54,463 bases of DNA. Source: Candidatus Firestoneibacteriota bacterium. GTDB taxonomy: Bacteria; Oederibacteriota; D2-FULL-39-29; CAIOVX01. The notes below the pieces were generated by a model. The model was not told the origin of the DNA. It was given only the letters and a program-made list of their open reading frames with translations, and searched no databases. Both the position numbers and the translations under genes were made by a program. Below are positions 23,613 to 32,206 of this stretch, in pieces; position 1 is the stretch's first letter, and every line of letters starts with the position of its first letter. The DNA lies in NCBI GenBank assembly GCA_903861835.1, contig CAIOVX010000003.1, positions 1-54,463 of the forward strand. Reading direction: 5' to 3'.

Positions 23613-25205
23613 ATGAGCGAAGAACTGGCAAAGAAATATTTAGGAGAGGCGAACGCGGCCTTGCAGGCGAAAGAGCTTGATGAAGCTCTGCAGCTTTTTG
23701 AACATGCTGCAGAGCAGGATCCAAACAATGCCGAAGCTCATACCCGGCTCGCTGAACTTTATTCCGAAAAAGGGATGAAGGAAAAAGCTGCCAATGAATA
23801 CCATCTCTTAGGAAGCGCTTACTATGAAAGCAGGCTTTTTAAGAACGCGCTGAAGTTTTTCCTGAAAGTCCTTGAGTTGGATCCCACGGCTATAGATGCG
23901 AGAATCAAGGCCGCAGAAATTTATGAAACGCAGGAAATGGAACGAGAGGCAAAACTGGAATACCTGGCTATCTCCGAGCACTTCCTTTCAAACGGCGATT
24001 TGTCGCGCGCTGAAGAGTTCGCAAAGAAAGCAATAGAATTAAAGAGCATCGAGGCCTATTATATCCTTGGACTGGTTTGTTTTAAGAGGGCTATGTGGAA
24101 AGAAGCTTCTCTTGAGTTTGAAAAACTCGTAAAGATAAAACTGAATCACGCCGGCGCCTGGACCCACCTGTCTATTTCGTATTCCTATCTCAATAAGTTT
24201 AATGAGGCTCTGGCAGCCGCAGAGAAGGTGCTAAAGATTGACCCGTTCGAGCCAAATGTTCAGCGCGCCGCAGGACTGGCATATTCAAAGAAGGGAGAAA
24301 TAAACAAGGCTACCCCTTTCTATATAGTTGCAATAGATGAGGCGCTGCACCACGCAGATGCCGAGAAGATACTTGAGGTCGCTAATGAGGCAGTTGCCAT
24401 GCTGCCGGGCTCGCCGGACATACTCTTTAAACGCGGCGAAGCCTTGGAGTTTGCAGAACTAGGAAAGCAGGCAGCGGAAGCTTTCAATTCTGCCGCCGAG
24501 CTTTATAGGAAAGGCGGCGCCGTTGATTCGGCAGGGATAGCAGTGGAGAGAGCGCGTGCTGCGGAAAAACTTGTGCCGAAAGATAAGGCTCAAAGAGAAG
24601 CAGAACAAAAAAAAGCAGATTCTTGCGCGGCCACGCCAAGCAGCCCTGTTTTCAACAATGGCGTAGCCGTACGGAAAAAAACCGCTGAAGCTGCTGCATC
24701 AAGCGAATCTCTCATTCTTGAGATAGACGGTAAAGAGAGGAAAATGGCCGTTAATCCGCAGGTTCCTGCGGCAGAAGCCTCTCCTGCAAAACAAGAACCA
24801 CTGGCAATAGCAAAAAGCCCCGCGGCAGCGGGTCCAAAGACCGGACCAGCCTGGGACGCGATTATTGATTCGTTGAAGAAAGATATTTCTATTATTCAAA
24901 GACCGGCTACAGCTGTATCGCCTGACGGAGCTCAAAGGATAACTCCTGATTCCATTGAAGACCTCTTCCTGTCGGCGGAAAAACATATTAAAGACGGTTT
25001 TTTTGAAAAGGCAATAGAGGTTTACAGGTCTGTACTTAAAAAATCACCGCGCAACACGGATGTTCGCGCAAAACTGCACCAGGCGTATCTGCTCCTCGCG
25101 CAGCAGGAAGATGACATCTCGGTGGCCCAGGAAAACCTGAGTGATAGGAGAAAACCTGACGGCGGCGGTTCCGGGAAAAAGAAGAGTAAAATCGCTTATC
25201 TTTAG
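23613..25205 (+). CDS. TPR-repeat protein with Ala/Pro-rich linker
   Basis: The 530-residue protein has no signal peptide or transmembrane helix. Residues about 1-330 are a series of at least seven TPR-like helical repeats (for example ALQLFEHAAEQDPNNAEAHT, ALKFFLKVLELDPTAIDAR, ALAAAEKVLKIDPFEPNVQ). Residues about 335-430 are a charged then Ala/Pro/Ser-rich linker. A last TPR follows (KAIEVYRSVLKKSPRNTDV) and the tail is basic. It is a cytosolic scaffold of unknown partner. It begins on the base after the livF stop, so it is co-expressed with the Liv transporter, although nearby tadBC make a pilus role equally possible. Confidence 0.7.
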   Translation: MSEELAKKYLGEANAALQAKELDEALQLFEHAAEQDPNNAEAHTRLAELYSEKGMKEKAANEYHLLGSAYYESRLFKNALKFFLKVLELDPTAIDARIKAAEIYETQEMEREAKLEYLAISEHFLSNGDLSRAEEFAKKAIELKSIEAYYILGLVCFKRAMWKEASLEFEKLVKIKLNHAGAWTHLSISYSYLNKFNEALAAAEKVLKIDPFEPNVQRAAGLAYSKKGEINKATPFYIVAIDEALHHADAEKILEVANEAVAMLPGSPDILFKRGEALEFAELGKQAAEAFNSAAELYRKGGAVDSAGIAVERARAAEKLVPKDKAQREAEQKKADSCAATPSSPVFNNGVAVRKKTAEAAASSESLILEIDGKERKMAVNPQVPAAEASPAKQEPLAIAKSPAAAGPKTGPAWDAIIDSLKKDISIIQRPATAVSPDGAQRITPDSIEDLFLSAEKHIKDGFFEKAIEVYRSVLKKSPRNTDVRAKLHQAYLLLAQQEDDISVAQENLSDRRKPDGGGSGKKKSKIAYL

Positions 25206-25230
25206 GCTGCAGACAATAGAGTAAACAAAA

Positions 25231-25256
25231 ACCCCGGCTTTAGCCGGGGTTTTTTT
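25231..25256. terminator. Bidirectional Rho-independent terminator
   Basis: ACCCCGGCT (25231-25239) pairs with AGCCGGGGT (25242-25250), followed by T7. A run of A on the 5' side makes it also work for the convergent SPT-like gene. It separates the liv/TPR operon from that gene. Confidence 0.9.
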
Positions 25257-25278
25257 ACATAGTTGGTGTCCTTTGGGT

Positions 25279-26637
25279 CTAAATTATACCGAGTTCTTTG
25301 CCTACCTTCTTGAACTTATCAAGCACAAAATCCATCTCTTTCATGGTATGGGTTGCGGTAAAGCTTGTCCTGATAAGAGCCTGGCCCGGAGCGACTGCCG
25401 GAGAAACAACCGGGTTCACAAAGATGCCTTCTTCCTCCAGCCTCTTGCCCATTTTGAAGCATTTGTAATCATCCCCGACGAAGATAGGTATGATGGCCGA
25501 TTCTGTGTGACCGGTTACAAACCCAAGTTCTCTTATGCTCTTCAACATAAATGCGACTATTTTCCAGAGGTGCGCTCTGCGTTCAGGTTCAGTTTTAATA
25601 ATTTCAAGAGCTTTCAAGACGGCCGCGACGTTTGCGGGCGGCATAGATGCCTGGAAAATCTGGGCTCTTGAGGTGTGCTTGAGGTATGTTATAACATCTG
25701 TTTCGCCGGCGATATATCCGCCCATTGAAGCGAAGGATTTGCTGAAAGTGCCCATCATCAGGTCGACTTTATCTGTAAGGCCGAAATGCTCCGACATGCC
25801 GGCTCCGGTTTTCCCGAATATTCCGACTGAATGAGCGTCATCAACCATTACCTTTGCGCCGTATTTCTTCGCTATTCTGACAATCTCCGGAAGTTTGCAG
25901 AGTTCGCCTTCCATAGAGAAAACACCGTCAGTCACTATCAGTTTGCCCTTTGAAGGATTGTCCTTTGCGATGAGGCGCTCAAGGTCTTCCATGTCATTAT
26001 GCTTATATTTAAGAGTGCGCGCAATCGAGAGCCTTGTCCCGTCTATTATGCTCGCGTGGTTAATTCTATCGCAGTATATTATGTCGTCTTTTTGCGGGAG
26101 AGTTGAGACCACTCCGAGGTTCGTGGTGAACCCGGTGCTATAAAGGAGCGCATCCTGTTTGCCGATGAAAGCGGCGATTTCTTTCTCGAGTTTGACATGC
26201 AGATCAAGCGTGCCGTTAAGGAAACGAGAACCTGAACAACCGGTTCCATATTTCCTGATAGCTTCAATGGAGGCCTCTTTTACGCGCGGATCAGAGGTAA
26301 GGCCGAGGTAATTATTTGAACCAATCATTATCAGGGTTTTGCCGTGGTAAACAACTTCGGTGTCCTGCCCGGATTCTATAGCGCGAAAATAGGGGTAAAC
26401 TCCGGCGGCTATAACCTCTTTCGCTGTAGTAAAATTGTATGCTTTTTCAAAAAGATCGCCTTTTTTCGTCCCGGTAGGGAAAATATGCTCTTCGCTTAGT
26501 TTTAAGGTGTCCCTGGCCTTTAGTCTGACCCTAAAGCGTTGTTCCCTGTAGATTTTGCTGACCTTGCGGGAAAAATTCTTCATTCCCCTTTTAGAGGTCA
26601 CCCTTAGCCCGCGGAGCATCTTTTTCTTCTTAGCCAT
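25279..26637 (-). CDS. Serine palmitoyltransferase-like PLP enzyme (alpha-oxoamine synthase family)
   Basis: The 452-residue protein belongs to the KBL/BioF/SPT family, which condenses an amino acid with an acyl-CoA or acyl-ACP using PLP. After a basic N-terminal extension of about 60 residues it shows GVYPYFRAIESG, GSNNYLGLTSDPRV, KYGTGCSGSRFLNGTLDLH, STGFTTNLGV, NHASIIDGTRLS, KHNDMEDLE, the PLP-binding VDDAHSVGIFG, and the Schiff-base lysine in GTFSKSFASMGGY. This series closely resembles the serine palmitoyltransferase of Bacteroides/Porphyromonas rather than Kbl or BioF. AAGGAGAA precedes the ATG. A divergent NAD-dependent epimerase gene may supply a later sphingolipid step. Kbl or BioF activity cannot be excluded. 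Confidence 0.75.
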   Translation of the reverse strand: MAKKKKMLRGLRVTSKRGMKNFSRKVSKIYREQRFRVRLKARDTLKLSEEHIFPTGTKKGDLFEKAYNFTTAKEVIAAGVYPYFRAIESGQDTEVVYHGKTLIMIGSNNYLGLTSDPRVKEASIEAIRKYGTGCSGSRFLNGTLDLHVKLEKEIAAFIGKQDALLYSTGFTTNLGVVSTLPQKDDIIYCDRINHASIIDGTRLSIARTLKYKHNDMEDLERLIAKDNPSKGKLIVTDGVFSMEGELCKLPEIVRIAKKYGAKVMVDDAHSVGIFGKTGAGMSEHFGLTDKVDLMMGTFSKSFASMGGYIAGETDVITYLKHTSRAQIFQASMPPANVAAVLKALEIIKTEPERRAHLWKIVAFMLKSIRELGFVTGHTESAIIPIFVGDDYKCFKMGKRLEEEGIFVNPVVSPAVAPGQALIRTSFTATHTMKEMDFVLDKFKKVGKELGII

Positions 26638-26746
26638 CTTATTCTCCTTTTTCCTGTTCCGCCGCGCATTATCGCGAGAAGATTCCTTTTAGAACACAAA
26701 GCAGCTTGTTATTGCAGGAATATAATTGTATTCAGCGGACTTTTTA

Positions 26747-26775
26747 ATTATAATACTCACTATAAGGCAAGTCAA
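26747..26775 (-). promoter_or_regulatory. Promoter of the SPT-like gene
   Basis: On the minus strand TTGACT (26775-26770) and TATAAT (26752-26747) are 17 nt apart. Transcription should start near 26740, leaving a leader of about 100 nt before the ATG at 26637. Confidence 0.75.
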
Positions 26776-26804
26776 GGCATAATTGTGTATTATAAAGGAG
26801 TTCT

Positions 26805-27791
26805 GTGCAAAAAGGTGAAAGGGCGTTAATAACCGGAGGGAACGGTTTTGCCGGCAGCTTTCTTGCTGCAGAACTAGTTAAAATGGGTCTGGAAGCACAT
26901 TGTCTGGTAAGGAGCACTGCGAACTTAAGGTGGCTTGAAGGTCTTAAAGTTAAGCTCGTTTTCGGAGAGTTTACAAAGAAGAACAACCTGAAAGGTCTGC
27001 TGTCAGGTATTGACTATGTTTTTCATTGCGCTGGCGCCAAACAAGGCAGGGATTGGGCGGATTTCGCTAACGTAAATGTTTTAGGAACAAGGAACCTCGT
27101 TGAGGGTGTTCTTGCAGAAGCGCCGAAATTAAAGAGGTTCGTATATGTAAGTTCTATGGCAGCGATGGGCCCCTCCGGAAGCCTTCCTTCCAAAGAGGAA
27201 CAGACCTGCAGCCCGCTGACATTTTACGGAACCAGCAAGCTCAAGGGCGAAGAAGAAGTATTAAGACGAAAGAGTGTTATTCCTTCAGTTATACTCCGTC
27301 CGCCCGCAGTTTACGGCCCGCGTGACGAGGATATGCTTGCAATGTTTAAGGCAGTCAAGTTCGGAGTTAAGCCGGTTTTTGGTTTTAAAGAAAAGCGCCT
27401 TAACCTTTGCTATGTTTATGATTTGGTGCAGGGCTGCGTGCTGGCAGCGGATGCTCAGGTGAAAAGCGGAAGCGTTTATAATATCGCCGATGAGCAGTCG
27501 CATACCTGGGAAGAAGTATATAGGGAAATGTCCGCAGCGTTAAAAACAAAAGCGCTAAAGATAAAGATACCTGTCGGCCTTATACTGACTTCGGCGCTAA
27601 TTTCGGAGCTGCTTGCAAAGGCTGCCGGAAAATCTACAATCTTCACGCGCCAGAAGGTCCGGGAGATGAGCTGTGATTGGGCCTGCGACATAGGTAAGGC
27701 GAGAGCCGAACTGGGGTATAAGCCGGTTTATGATATTAAAAAGGGTATCGCTCTGACCGCACAGTGGTATATTGAAAACGGTTGGCTTTAG
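26805..27791 (+). CDS. NAD-dependent epimerase/dehydratase (extended SDR), CerR candidate
   Basis: The 328-residue protein has the Rossmann motif ITGGNGFAGSFLAAEL, an active-site YVSSMAAMGPSG serine, the catalytic YGTSK (YxxxK), and RPPAVYGPRDEDM. It is an extended short-chain dehydrogenase working on a carbonyl or hydroxyl group, cytosolic or peripheral to the membrane. The start is GTG with AAAGGAG 4 nt upstream. It faces the SPT-like gene across a shared 167-nt promoter region. In Caulobacter a related SDR next to spt (CerR) reduces the oxidised ceramide, so the same role is plausible here but inferred from position only. Confidence 0.7.
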   Translation: MQKGERALITGGNGFAGSFLAAELVKMGLEAHCLVRSTANLRWLEGLKVKLVFGEFTKKNNLKGLLSGIDYVFHCAGAKQGRDWADFANVNVLGTRNLVEGVLAEAPKLKRFVYVSSMAAMGPSGSLPSKEEQTCSPLTFYGTSKLKGEEEVLRRKSVIPSVILRPPAVYGPRDEDMLAMFKAVKFGVKPVFGFKEKRLNLCYVYDLVQGCVLAADAQVKSGSVYNIADEQSHTWEEVYREMSAALKTKALKIKIPVGLILTSALISELLAKAAGKSTIFTRQKVREMSCDWACDIGKARAELGYKPVYDIKKGIALTAQWYIENGWL

Positions 27792-27840
27792 CCTGGAATG
27801 CTTGAATTAAGTTATGAAATCTATTATTTCCGGAGGCAAG

Positions 27841-28134
27841 ATGGCAGACACAAATGAAACTGAACTTCATTCTATGTTGTTTCTTCAGCTTCTTTACCAG
27901 TTTCAGAGTATGACTATGATGCATCTTGGGAAGATCGAAAATCCGGTCACAAAAAAAGCGGAAAAAGATTTGGAGCAGGCGAAAGCGACAATCGAGCTTG
28001 TGCGGATGCTTAAAGGCAAGACCAAAGGAAACCTGGCTGAGAAAGAAACAGAATTTCTGGATCAGGTATTGACAAATCTACAACTAAATTATGCCGATGA
28101 AGCCGCGAAGGCCGTGCAGGAAAAGAAGGACTAA
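27841..28134 (+). CDS. DUF1844 family protein
   Basis: The 97-residue protein starts MADTNETELHSMLFLQLLYQ and continues with FQSMTMMHLGKIENP and a KAEKDLEQAKATIELVRMLK helix. This matches the small DUF1844 family, which occurs widely in diderm candidate phyla and has no known function. It is helical and soluble. The ATG at 27841 is chosen because CCGGAGGC lies 4-11 nt upstream; an in-frame start 27 nt earlier has none. Its stop overlaps the GlcD-like start by 1 nt (TAATG), so it shares the operon with the oxidase genes. Confidence 0.75.
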   Translation: MADTNETELHSMLFLQLLYQFQSMTMMHLGKIENPVTKKAEKDLEQAKATIELVRMLKGKTKGNLAEKETEFLDQVLTNLQLNYADEAAKAVQEKKD

Positions 28135-29501
28135 TGGACAATAAAACACTCGCACAGCTGGAAGTAATAACCGGGAAGGACAATCTCAAAACTTCCATAG
28201 AGGACCTCGTCTGCTATTCGTATGACGGCTATCTTAGAGAAAACCTCCCGGAAGCTGTTGCTTTTCCGCAAAGCACCGAGCAGGTTTCAAATATACTTAA
28301 ACTGGCCGGCAGCGAGGGTTTTGCTGTCACTTCAAGGGGTTCCGGCTCAAACCTTTGCGGCGCTTCTGTCCCTAAAAAGGGCGGCTTGGTTCTGGCTTTC
28401 TCTAAAATGAACCGTACGATAATGATAGGCCGTGCTGAGCGTTTGGCGGTGGTAGAGCCGGGTAAGGTCCTTGACGACCTTGAAATGGAACTCGCTCCGC
28501 TGGGTCTTTCATATCCCGTTGATCTTGGCAGCAGCAAAATTGCCACGATTGGCGGCTCGATTGCCTTGAACTCAGGAGGCATGAAGGCGGTAAAATACGG
28601 TGTAACACGGGATTACCTGCTCGGGCTGACCGTGGTGCTTGCTGACGGCAGTATTCTGGAGCTTGGCACAAAGACCAAGAAGAATGTTGTAGGTTACGAC
28701 CTAATGTCTCTTTTCTGCGGCTCGGAAGGCACGCTGGGAATAATCACGCAGGCGGTTCTTAAACTCGTTGTCAAGCCAAAGTCCAGAATGGTGCTTGTTG
28801 CTCATTTCAAGAGTATGGAAGAGACCTGCAAAGCCGTTAACGAGGTGCTTGCTTCCGGTCTTGTGCCCGCCGCCATTGAAATAATAGACAGACTGGTAAT
28901 TGGTTCCGTTGAAGACTATACGCACGCGGGCCTTGACCGGTCAGCTGAAGCGCTGTTGCTGATAGAGCTTGACGGAAAGGAAAGTGCCGTGAACGAAGAT
29001 AGCGCCGCGCTTAATGTGATACTGGAAAAGTACGGGGCCTACGCCAGAAAGGAAGCGGCTACACCCGAGGAGAGCGACAAATTGTGGCTTGCACGCAAAA
29101 GCGCGTTTCCCAGTATGACGAGGCTCAAGAACGTCTGCATAGCCGAAGATATTACGGTTCCTGTCAGCCGGCTTTATGAAGTCATAAAGAAACTCAACGA
29201 ACTATCAGTTAAGAACAAAGTTATGATGGGACTTATCTCGCACTCAGGAGACGGGAACCTGCATCCGCATTTCCTTCTGGATACGAAGGAAGAAGAATTC
29301 AAGGCTGACAGAGTGCTTGATGAATTGACGCCTTTTATCGTCTCTCTCGGAGGCACGCTCTCAGGTGAGCACGGTATAGGAGTAAGCAAGAAAAAATTCC
29401 TTGGTTATCAGCTGAAAGAAAATGAGCTTACGACAATGAGGGCGCTGAAAAAGCTCTTCGACCCGAAAGGAATAATTAATCCCGGCAGTTTTATAGATTA
29501 G
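28134..29501 (+). CDS. GlcD-like FAD-linked oxidase (glycolate or D-lactate dehydrogenase)
   Basis: The 455-residue protein has an N-terminal FAD-binding PCMH domain (VAFPQSTEQVSNILKLA, TSRGSGSNLCGASVP, IGGSIALNSGGMKAVKYG) and a C-terminal oxidase domain (SHSGDGNLHPHFLLD with metal-binding histidines, then GEHGIGVSKKKF and LFDPKGIINPGSF). It oxidises a 2-hydroxyacid such as glycolate or D-lactate and passes electrons to the iron-sulfur partner encoded next. The E. coli enzyme needs GlcE as well, which is not encoded here. That makes a two-subunit lactate or glycolate dehydrogenase more likely. Confidence 0.85.
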   Translation: MDNKTLAQLEVITGKDNLKTSIEDLVCYSYDGYLRENLPEAVAFPQSTEQVSNILKLAGSEGFAVTSRGSGSNLCGASVPKKGGLVLAFSKMNRTIMIGRAERLAVVEPGKVLDDLEMELAPLGLSYPVDLGSSKIATIGGSIALNSGGMKAVKYGVTRDYLLGLTVVLADGSILELGTKTKKNVVGYDLMSLFCGSEGTLGIITQAVLKLVVKPKSRMVLVAHFKSMEETCKAVNEVLASGLVPAAIEIIDRLVIGSVEDYTHAGLDRSAEALLLIELDGKESAVNEDSAALNVILEKYGAYARKEAATPEESDKLWLARKSAFPSMTRLKNVCIAEDITVPVSRLYEVIKKLNELSVKNKVMMGLISHSGDGNLHPHFLLDTKEEEFKADRVLDELTPFIVSLGGTLSGEHGIGVSKKKFLGYQLKENELTTMRALKKLFDPKGIINPGSFID

Positions 29502-29518
29502 CGCAATCGAGGATCTCC

Positions 29519-30739
29519 GTGACTGAAAAAGCAGATAATTTAGCAAATAGATGCCTGAAATGCGGGTTCTGTGTTAACCAATGCCCGGTCTACCGCGAGC
29601 TCAAAGACGAAACCTATTCTCCAAGGGCTAAACTGAGGCTTATAAAAGCCTACCGCGACGGAACCCTAAAGGATGATCGGACACTCCGTAAAGTAATCGC
29701 AAACTGTTTAATGTGTGAAGCGTGCTATAAGAATTGCCCGGGCGGGCTTCAGACCTCTGACGCGATAGCGGAGATGCGCGTTGAATTTCGCGATAAGTAC
29801 GGACTTGACTGGAAGAAGAAACTGCTGAGAGCCGCGCTCGGAGATAAAAGACTCAGGAAGCTCTCCGCTTACTGGGCCAGACTGGTCTATAATAATTTCA
29901 TAAGCAATATCCCAATGCCCCTCGATATTCCCGCAGGAGCTTTATCTCTCAAGAATATCCCGCGCCTGAACAAAGCATTAAGTAACCGTGCTGCCGGTGG
30001 AGAAAGAAAAAAGAAGGCTTTCTTCTTTGTGGGCTGTGTAGACCGTTTTATGTTCTCAAAGACGGCGGAGGCGATTGTTAAGGTGCTCAACGCGACGGGT
30101 TATGATGTTGAGATATCCCCCGAGGAAAGATGCTGCGGAATGCCCATGATGATAAGCGGCGATTCGGCAGCGCTTGGGAAAAGCGCCAGAATAAACATTG
30201 ATTTAATGGCTTCAGGAAACTATGACGCTATAGTATCAGGTTGTCCAACCTGCATTGTGGCTTTAAAACAAAAATACGCGGGAATAGTAAAAGGCGACGC
30301 TGAATATGAAGAAAAACTAAAAAAAATAGCGCCCTTGATGTCTGACTTCACGGAACTTGTTGCAAGAAATATTAAAGACCTTCCGGCCTTAAAGGAAATA
30401 AAGGCGGAAGTTACGTATCACGATCCCTGTCATTTGATTAATTCACTTGGCATTTTCAGTGAGCCAAGGAAACTAATACTAGCAACTCCGGGGGTAGAGT
30501 TCAGAGAGCTTCCGGGCGGTCCTTCCTGCTGTGGTTCGGGAGGGTTCTACCATGTCTACTTTCCCGAGCTTGCAGCTAAGATAGGAAAGAAAAAAGCCGA
30601 TAGTATTAAGAAAACGCAAGCTGGTATAACACTTACCGCGTGCCCCGCTTGCAAGTTGCAGTTGATAAACTTTACACGAAGTGCTAAAATTAAAACTGAG
30701 GTAAAGCACATTGCTGAATTTCTTTCTGAACGGCTCTAG
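29519..30739 (+). CDS. GlcF-like iron-sulfur subunit
   Basis: The 406-residue protein has two N-terminal [4Fe-4S] motifs (CLKCGFCVNQCP and CLMCEACYKNCP). Two CCG domains follow, one with CCGMPMM and one with HDPCHL and GGPSCCGSGGFY, followed by CPACKLQ. This is the standard layout of GlcF/LutA-type subunits that carry electrons from the flavoprotein to quinone at the inner membrane. The start is GTG, 17 nt after the GlcD-like stop. It sits between that gene and a small winged-helix gene. Confidence 0.85.
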   Translation: MTEKADNLANRCLKCGFCVNQCPVYRELKDETYSPRAKLRLIKAYRDGTLKDDRTLRKVIANCLMCEACYKNCPGGLQTSDAIAEMRVEFRDKYGLDWKKKLLRAALGDKRLRKLSAYWARLVYNNFISNIPMPLDIPAGALSLKNIPRLNKALSNRAAGGERKKKAFFFVGCVDRFMFSKTAEAIVKVLNATGYDVEISPEERCCGMPMMISGDSAALGKSARINIDLMASGNYDAIVSGCPTCIVALKQKYAGIVKGDAEYEEKLKKIAPLMSDFTELVARNIKDLPALKEIKAEVTYHDPCHLINSLGIFSEPRKLILATPGVEFRELPGGPSCCGSGGFYHVYFPELAAKIGKKKADSIKKTQAGITLTACPACKLQLINFTRSAKIKTEVKHIAEFLSERL

Positions 30740-30750
30740 GAGGAGGGGTT

Positions 30751-30948
30751 ATGATGAACGAAGTTATAGCAGCACCCGGAAAGGTTTGGGACTACCTTAA
30801 TGCAAACGGTGAATGTTCCGTTTCTCAGATCAAAAAAGGGACCAAGATGCCTGAATCGCTTATTTATCTCGGTCTGGGGTGGCTGGCAAAAGAAGGAAAG
30901 GCGGTCATGAGAAGGGATGGCGGCAGCATCAGGAGCTGTCTTAGGTAA
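30751..30948 (+). CDS. Small winged-helix protein (DUF2582-like)
   Basis: The 65-residue protein contains a compact winged helix: a first helix at VWDYLNANGE, then CSVSQIKKGTKMPESLIYLG and GWLAKEGKAVMRRDGG for the wing. Single-domain proteins of this kind (DUF2582/HTH type) occur in many candidate phyla; no target is known. GGAGGAGG precedes overlapping ATGATG start codons. As the last gene before a terminator it could regulate the glcDF-type operon, but that is inference. Confidence 0.65.
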   Translation: MMNEVIAAPGKVWDYLNANGECSVSQIKKGTKMPESLIYLGLGWLAKEGKAVMRRDGGSIRSCLR

Positions 30949-30972
30949 GGCGTTTAATTAGAGGATTAACCC

Positions 30973-31024
30973 GGATACAGAGTCCAGTATTGAAACAGAT
31001 ACTGTTTCCTGTATCCTGTTTTTT
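30973..31024 (+). terminator. Terminator with nested dyads
   Basis: GGATACAG (30973-30980) pairs with CTGTATCC (31009-31016), and a second perfect hairpin lies inside (GAAACAG-ATA-CTGTTTC, 30992-31008). TG and a run of T follow. It ends the DUF1844-glcDF-winged-helix unit. Confidence 0.75.
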
Positions 31025-31038
31025 AAGCGGAGGAACTG

Positions 31039-32169
31039 ATGAAAAAGTTGGCTGTATTGAGCGCTGTCTTCGCGCCATTCTTGCTGCTATCCGGCTGCGC
31101 CAAGCACGGTGATACGATAAAAATAGGCGTGGCTGTGCCTCTTACGGGGCCTCAGGCGGCCATCGGGAAAGATGTGGCGAATGCCGTAATGCTGGCTGCG
31201 GAAGAATTCAATGCGAAGACCCGTCAGGGATTGAAAATAGAGATTGTGGTCTGCGACGATCAGTCGCAAGTTAAAGAGGCAGTGAATGTTGCCAATAAAC
31301 TGGCGGCAGATCCCGATTGCTACGCTGTTGTCGGCCATTTGGTCTCCGGCTGTTCTCTGCCGGCCTCGGGAATATATAACAACGCAGGCCTGACGATGAT
31401 AACGCCCTCGTCCACTAATCCGCAAATAACACTTCGCGGGCTTAAGAATGTTTTCAGGACCTGTCCTGTCGACGACGTGCTCGGCTCCGGAGCCGGCGAA
31501 TATGCAGCAAAGAAGCTGCATAAGAAGAGCTTCGCCATACTTCATGATAAAACTGCTTACGGGCAGGGTGTTGCCGAGGAATTCCGCAAGTCAGTGCTCG
31601 CAAGCAGCGGGAAAGTCCTTTCCTTTGACGGTGTTTCCCAGGGGGAGATGGATTACTCGGCTGTGCTCACCAAAATAAAAGAGCTCAAGCCGGAAGTTCT
31701 GTACTTCGGGGGTATGTATCCTGAAGGAGCTCTTATAGCAAAGCAAATGAGTTCTCTTAACCTTAAATGCCTCCTGCTGGCTGCAGATGGTCTCTACGTG
31801 CCGGAGTATATCAGGCTGGCAGAGAAAGCCGCTGAGGGGACTATCATAACTTTTGTCGCACCGCCTTATGAAAAAGTGTCAAGCGCCAAAGCTTTTGTTG
31901 AGAGGTTTAACGAAAAATATGGAGAGGTAAAGATCTATGCCCCTTACGCTTATGATGCGGCGAACATTATCATCAACGCGATTGCAAAAGGCGTGAACGA
32001 AGGCGGGCTAAATAAACTTTCCCGCGCTAAGGTGAGTGAAAACGTTTCTAAAACTGCCAAATACCCCGGCGTCACGGGCGAGATTACTTTTGACGCAAAA
32101 GGCGATGTATTGGGAAAACGCGTTTACTTCTATAAAGTAGAGAACGGGAAATTCGTTTGGTTGCAGTGA
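31039..32169 (+). CDS. LivJ-like branched-chain amino acid binding lipoprotein
   Basis: The 376-residue protein has a lipoprotein signal with lipobox LSGC (Cys near residue 20). A type I periplasmic-binding fold follows: IKIGVAVPLTGPQAAIGKDV, VAVGHLVSG-like VVGHLVSGCSLPASGIYNN, TPSSTNPQITLRG, FRTCPVDDVLG, and YAYDAANIIINAI. It captures branched-chain or other amino acids in the periplasm for the Liv permease. Its gene lies 7.4 kb from livF, after a terminator, and is expressed separately. AGCGGAGGAA precedes the ATG. Confidence 0.8.
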   Translation: MKKLAVLSAVFAPFLLLSGCAKHGDTIKIGVAVPLTGPQAAIGKDVANAVMLAAEEFNAKTRQGLKIEIVVCDDQSQVKEAVNVANKLAADPDCYAVVGHLVSGCSLPASGIYNNAGLTMITPSSTNPQITLRGLKNVFRTCPVDDVLGSGAGEYAAKKLHKKSFAILHDKTAYGQGVAEEFRKSVLASSGKVLSFDGVSQGEMDYSAVLTKIKELKPEVLYFGGMYPEGALIAKQMSSLNLKCLLLAADGLYVPEYIRLAEKAAEGTIITFVAPPYEKVSSAKAFVERFNEKYGEVKIYAPYAYDAANIIINAIAKGVNEGGLNKLSRAKVSENVSKTAKYPGVTGEITFDAKGDVLGKRVYFYKVENGKFVWLQ

Positions 32170-32206
32170 CCGGGCGGAAAGCGGACAGGAAACAATAAGA
32201 GGGTTT

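Noticed and set aside
26781-26800. TATTAT/TATAAA before the epimerase gene as a plus-strand promoter.
   Set aside because: No acceptable -35 box at 16-18 nt, and the start site would fall on the ribosome-binding site.
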